64,000 bases of DNA from Onchocerca volvulus (Eukaryota > Nematoda > Chromadorea > Rhabditida > Onchocercidae), in NCBI GenBank assembly GCA_000499405.2, contig HG738139.1:13132898-13196897 (forward strand), read 5' to 3'. Below, in pieces: positions 61,031 to 64,000 of this stretch (positions within the stretch are counted from its first letter, which is position 1; the number at the start of each line of letters is the position of its first letter). A program made the translations under genes and the position numbers. The notes below the pieces were generated by a model. That model worked only from the letters and a program-made list of their open reading frames with translations. It was not told the DNA's origin and searched no databases.

Positions 61031-62069
61031 ATTCCTTTTCACCCATTTAAATCCATTTTTTTTTCCTTCTACTCGAAGCTTGCATTTTATAATTCAAATT
61101 TTATATATTTAGAAACAGATGAAAGAAAAATATTTAAAAAAATATTTTTGAAAATCGAATTTTTACTTAAGCTAGAAATTACAACAATTAAATCATGATT
61201 TAAATTAGCTCCAATCGATAAATATATACTTCACTATGTATGCGCAATGATAGTACAAGAATGAATAAAACGATTTGACCTTCATATTGATTTTGAATGA
61301 TAATGATCAGTTCGTAATGTAAATTCTGTAAATAACCTGTAATGGACTTTATTAACAAATCAAAAGAGTTACGATTCAAAGTCATGAAAATTGAAGGTTT
61401 TTTTTTTCGTCATTTATCACAAAAGTACGAATTTTTTCATTTTTTTTTTTTTTTGAAATCTTAAACTTTCATTTTTATGGAACATTTCAAAGTTTTAATT
61501 ATTTTATTTGTGTAACTATTTTTATGTTCCTAAAAAAGAAAATGTTTATAAAGGAAGCAAAAATTGTTCAATAATTGTAGTCAAATAATTAGTTCTAATT
61601 CTGGATTGCTTCATCATTTGCTTAGTTTTTCAAATTGCTGTAATTAACGGAGCTGAAATAATTGCGGACGGAAAATTATTTTTCGAAACTTTTTTGTGAA
61701 AATAATTGTGTTATTTTGAATTTAAAGTACTTTCAGACGTGTCAAATTTAAATTTAAAATTGATGATTTCAATTTTAAATAATGCAAAATCTTTCGACTA
61801 GAAAATCATAAAAAGGTATGCAAAAAATTCTGGATGAAAATGCAAATAAAAGAATTTAAAAAAAAAAAAAATTTTCCTTCCGTTTCTTTCATAAAACTTT
61901 GTAATAATTTCAAAATATATGGGAACAGATAGAAAATAGATGAAGAAGAAAGAAGGAAAATTTTTCTGAAACAATTCATTCGAACTTATTTTACTTCTGT
62001 CAAAATTATAACTTAGTAATAGGTAAAATTTTCTGAAATTCTTCTCTTAATTCGTCAATTCAGTACTAT

Positions 62070-62330
62070 TTTTCCAGAATACTTGGCCATAAATACCATT
62101 TTTTCAGAATACTTGGCCATAAGTTAAAATTTTCCGAAATTTTTTTTATTTTCGTTCGAATGATTCGTCTCGTTTTTATAAATAGCCAAAGAATATTCTC
62201 TGAATACTTGGCCAAAGATAACATATTTTGCTATCATTGTCAAATTTCTTTTATTTAAGTTAGGAATATTTATTTAAATGAGTTCATTCGAATTTATTTT
62301 ATTTTTCCAGAATATTTAGCCAAAGATAAT
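62070..62330 (+). repeat. Interspersed motif CAGAATACTTGGCCA, four copies
   Basis: TTTTCCAGAATACTTGGCCA, TTTTTCAGAATACTTGGCCA, TCTGAATACTTGGCCAAAGA and TTCCAGAATATTTAGCCAAA occur near 62070, 62101, 62199 and 62305, separated by A/T-rich filler of unequal length. GAATACTTGGCCA is the core. Confidence 0.7.
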
Positions 62331-63676
62331 AATGTTTTATTGCTATTAGTTAAATTTCTTTTAAACTTTTTTAAGTTGGAAAAATTTATTCGAAACATTT
62401 TCAATTCTTGTTTGCTAAATCAATTTAAAAATACCATTTCTTTTTTATGATTTTTTTTTTTTTGTTTCAACGAAACAATTTCTATTGTATTACTGTATTC
62501 TGTTGATTTAGATAGCTGATAAATGATAAAGCATTTGTTCACAAAAATGTCGAATGATTTTTTTTTTTTTTTTTCCATAAAAATCGAATCCTTCTTGTTT
62601 TCATGAGTGCAATTCAGGCATTCGAACTTGTTACTTCAAGATTTTTTTCATTTCTCTCATTTATTTTATTTTTAATTACTTTGTTCTTATTTTCTTATTT
62701 TTCGTGTTTTTCCTTAAAAACAAAAGTTCTTCAACTAACCAGGCTAGTATAATGGTACTATTATTACCAAAAATAGGCTATATTAAGTCATCGAAATAAC
62801 GAAAACAAATGATTGCAATTTAATCGGATAGATATTGAAAATGATTATCCTAAAATTAAGTAAATTATTACTTAGAGATAATTAGATAACTATTCAAGTT
62901 CAAGATGAGTTATACTTCTAATTGAAAATTGAAAATAATTTGAACTAAATAATTGTTTGAAAATAATTAGAACTAATCTTTAATTTGATAGTATTAATGA
63001 GGAAAATTAAAAAATGACTATGTAATTTTGGAAATGAAAAAACGCAAAATATTTGTTAATAGTCTTTTAAAAATTTTAAAATAATTTGATTTTTAAAAAA
63101 ATAATTTGCTAATAATGATAGGTTAAATAAATTATTCAATTTTCATTGCATGGAAAAATCAATAATTGAATTTGTCAACTAAACTGTCAACAACTCAGAA
63201 AAAGATGGAAATATTTTAAATTAAACAATGATAATAAATTACAAATAAGGAAATCGATTTGCTAAAAAGTATTCATTGATCGAATCATACAATTTAATGA
63301 TTATTTGATAAAGTGTAAAATGGGTTTAATAGGGCCCATTTTTTCTCAGAAATTTATTCTTTCACTTTTTTTTCTTTTTTTTTCTTTTTTTTTTGTTTGT
63401 CAAAGATTATGATAATCGAATTCACCCATTCAAAAACCATTTTCTCATCATTTATTAGAGATCTCAAATGATAACACCTTTGTGTCTAGGATTTTTTTTT
63501 TTTAAATTGATTTCTGAAATTTTTCAATCCATGAGAAAGTTAGAAAATTTTATAATCAAATAGGAAATTGAAGGAAATTAATAAAGTTTTTGATTTTCGC
63601 AATCATACATTTTTTAAAGCCAAATTGATTCTCTACGCATTATTATTATAGGATGTTAGAATAGGTTTCATTCGTA

Positions 63677-63793
63677 GGTATCAGAATTGAATTTAAAGGA
63701 AATAGAAGATATCAAAATTGGATTTGAAGAAAATACAAGGTATTAGAATTGGATTTAAAGAAAAAAAATATAGATATCAAAATTAAATTTAAA
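63677..63793 (+). repeat. About 31-34-bp tandem repeat, four copies
   Basis: The unit is like GGTATCAGAATTGAATTTAA plus AGGAAATAGAA, with copies starting GATATC, GGTATT and GATATC. It is A-rich and imperfect. Confidence 0.7.
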
Positions 63794-64000
63794 TTTTATG
63801 TCCGTACCTATTTCTAACGTGATGGAAATGATGAAAATTTTGGTGGGTAATTTTTGATGGAAATGTTTGTGAAAATTTTTTTTTTTTGAAATTTTCTTTC
63901 ACTCTTGAAAAATAGCGAGAAAATTCAAACGAAAAAGTGTTTTAAATCATTTTGGGTGGAGTCGAAATTACTGGTTTGAATAAAGCAGGCTGAAAATTTT

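Larger units (their letters stand above)
61031..64000. other. Intergenic, short repeats only
   Basis: No coding exon is convincing to the end of the window. The region includes a four-fold motif (62070-62330) and a 31-bp tandem (63677-63793), annotated separately. Homopolymer T tracts are frequent. Confidence 0.55.

Overview
The window is nuclear DNA of a nematode, most likely a filarial or other spirurid worm. The evidence is strong AT richness with many long A and T tracts, small exons with worm-type splice sites (GTAAGT donors and TTTCAG acceptors), a nematode cuticle collagen with its RNKR processing site, a short run of the nematode telomere repeat TTAGGC, and acceptor sites a few bases upstream of several start codons, as expected for spliced-leader trans-splicing. 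The species cannot be fixed from the sequence alone. All gene models were built by hand from reading frame, splice sites and phase; each model joins in frame to a single stop.

Layout. (1) 1-8754, plus strand: 3' part of a large single-pass membrane protein, with its transmembrane helix and a roughly 550-residue cytoplasmic tail carrying four copies of a G-Y-x-x-G-F type repeat. (2) 11824-13371, plus: small RING-H2 protein. (3) 17929-19669, plus: cuticle collagen. (4) 23663-28324, plus: RS-rich protein with a candidate C-terminal RRM. (5) 30046-30540, minus: unresolved coding-like fragments. (6) 31085-34736, minus: IK/RED spliceosomal protein (smu-2). (7) 36530-39158, minus: unrecognised secreted protein with a C-terminal hydrophobic anchor. 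(8) 42670-45172, plus: divergent T-box transcription factor. (9) 47940-49820, minus: ESCRT-II subunit SNF8/VPS22. (10) 51155-55819, plus: mitochondrial ETF-ubiquinone oxidoreductase (let-721/ETFDH). (11) 55864-64000: no gene seen, but several repeat arrays.

The genes do not form one pathway. SNF8 and ETF-QO are divergently arranged around a roughly 75-bp minisatellite, and two unrelated splicing-type proteins (RS/RRM-like and IK/RED) converge. The intergenic DNA holds the least explained signals: a 43-bp TGACGTAA-bearing array, a perfect 23-bp GC-rich hairpin, a diverged inverted pair of dispersed repeats, an interstitial telomere-type repeat and a duplicated exon-intron junction. I found no convincing evidence of a wholly new biological system. 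The strongest novelty candidates are the repeat-bearing cytoplasmic tail, the orphan anchored secreted protein and the 43-bp array.
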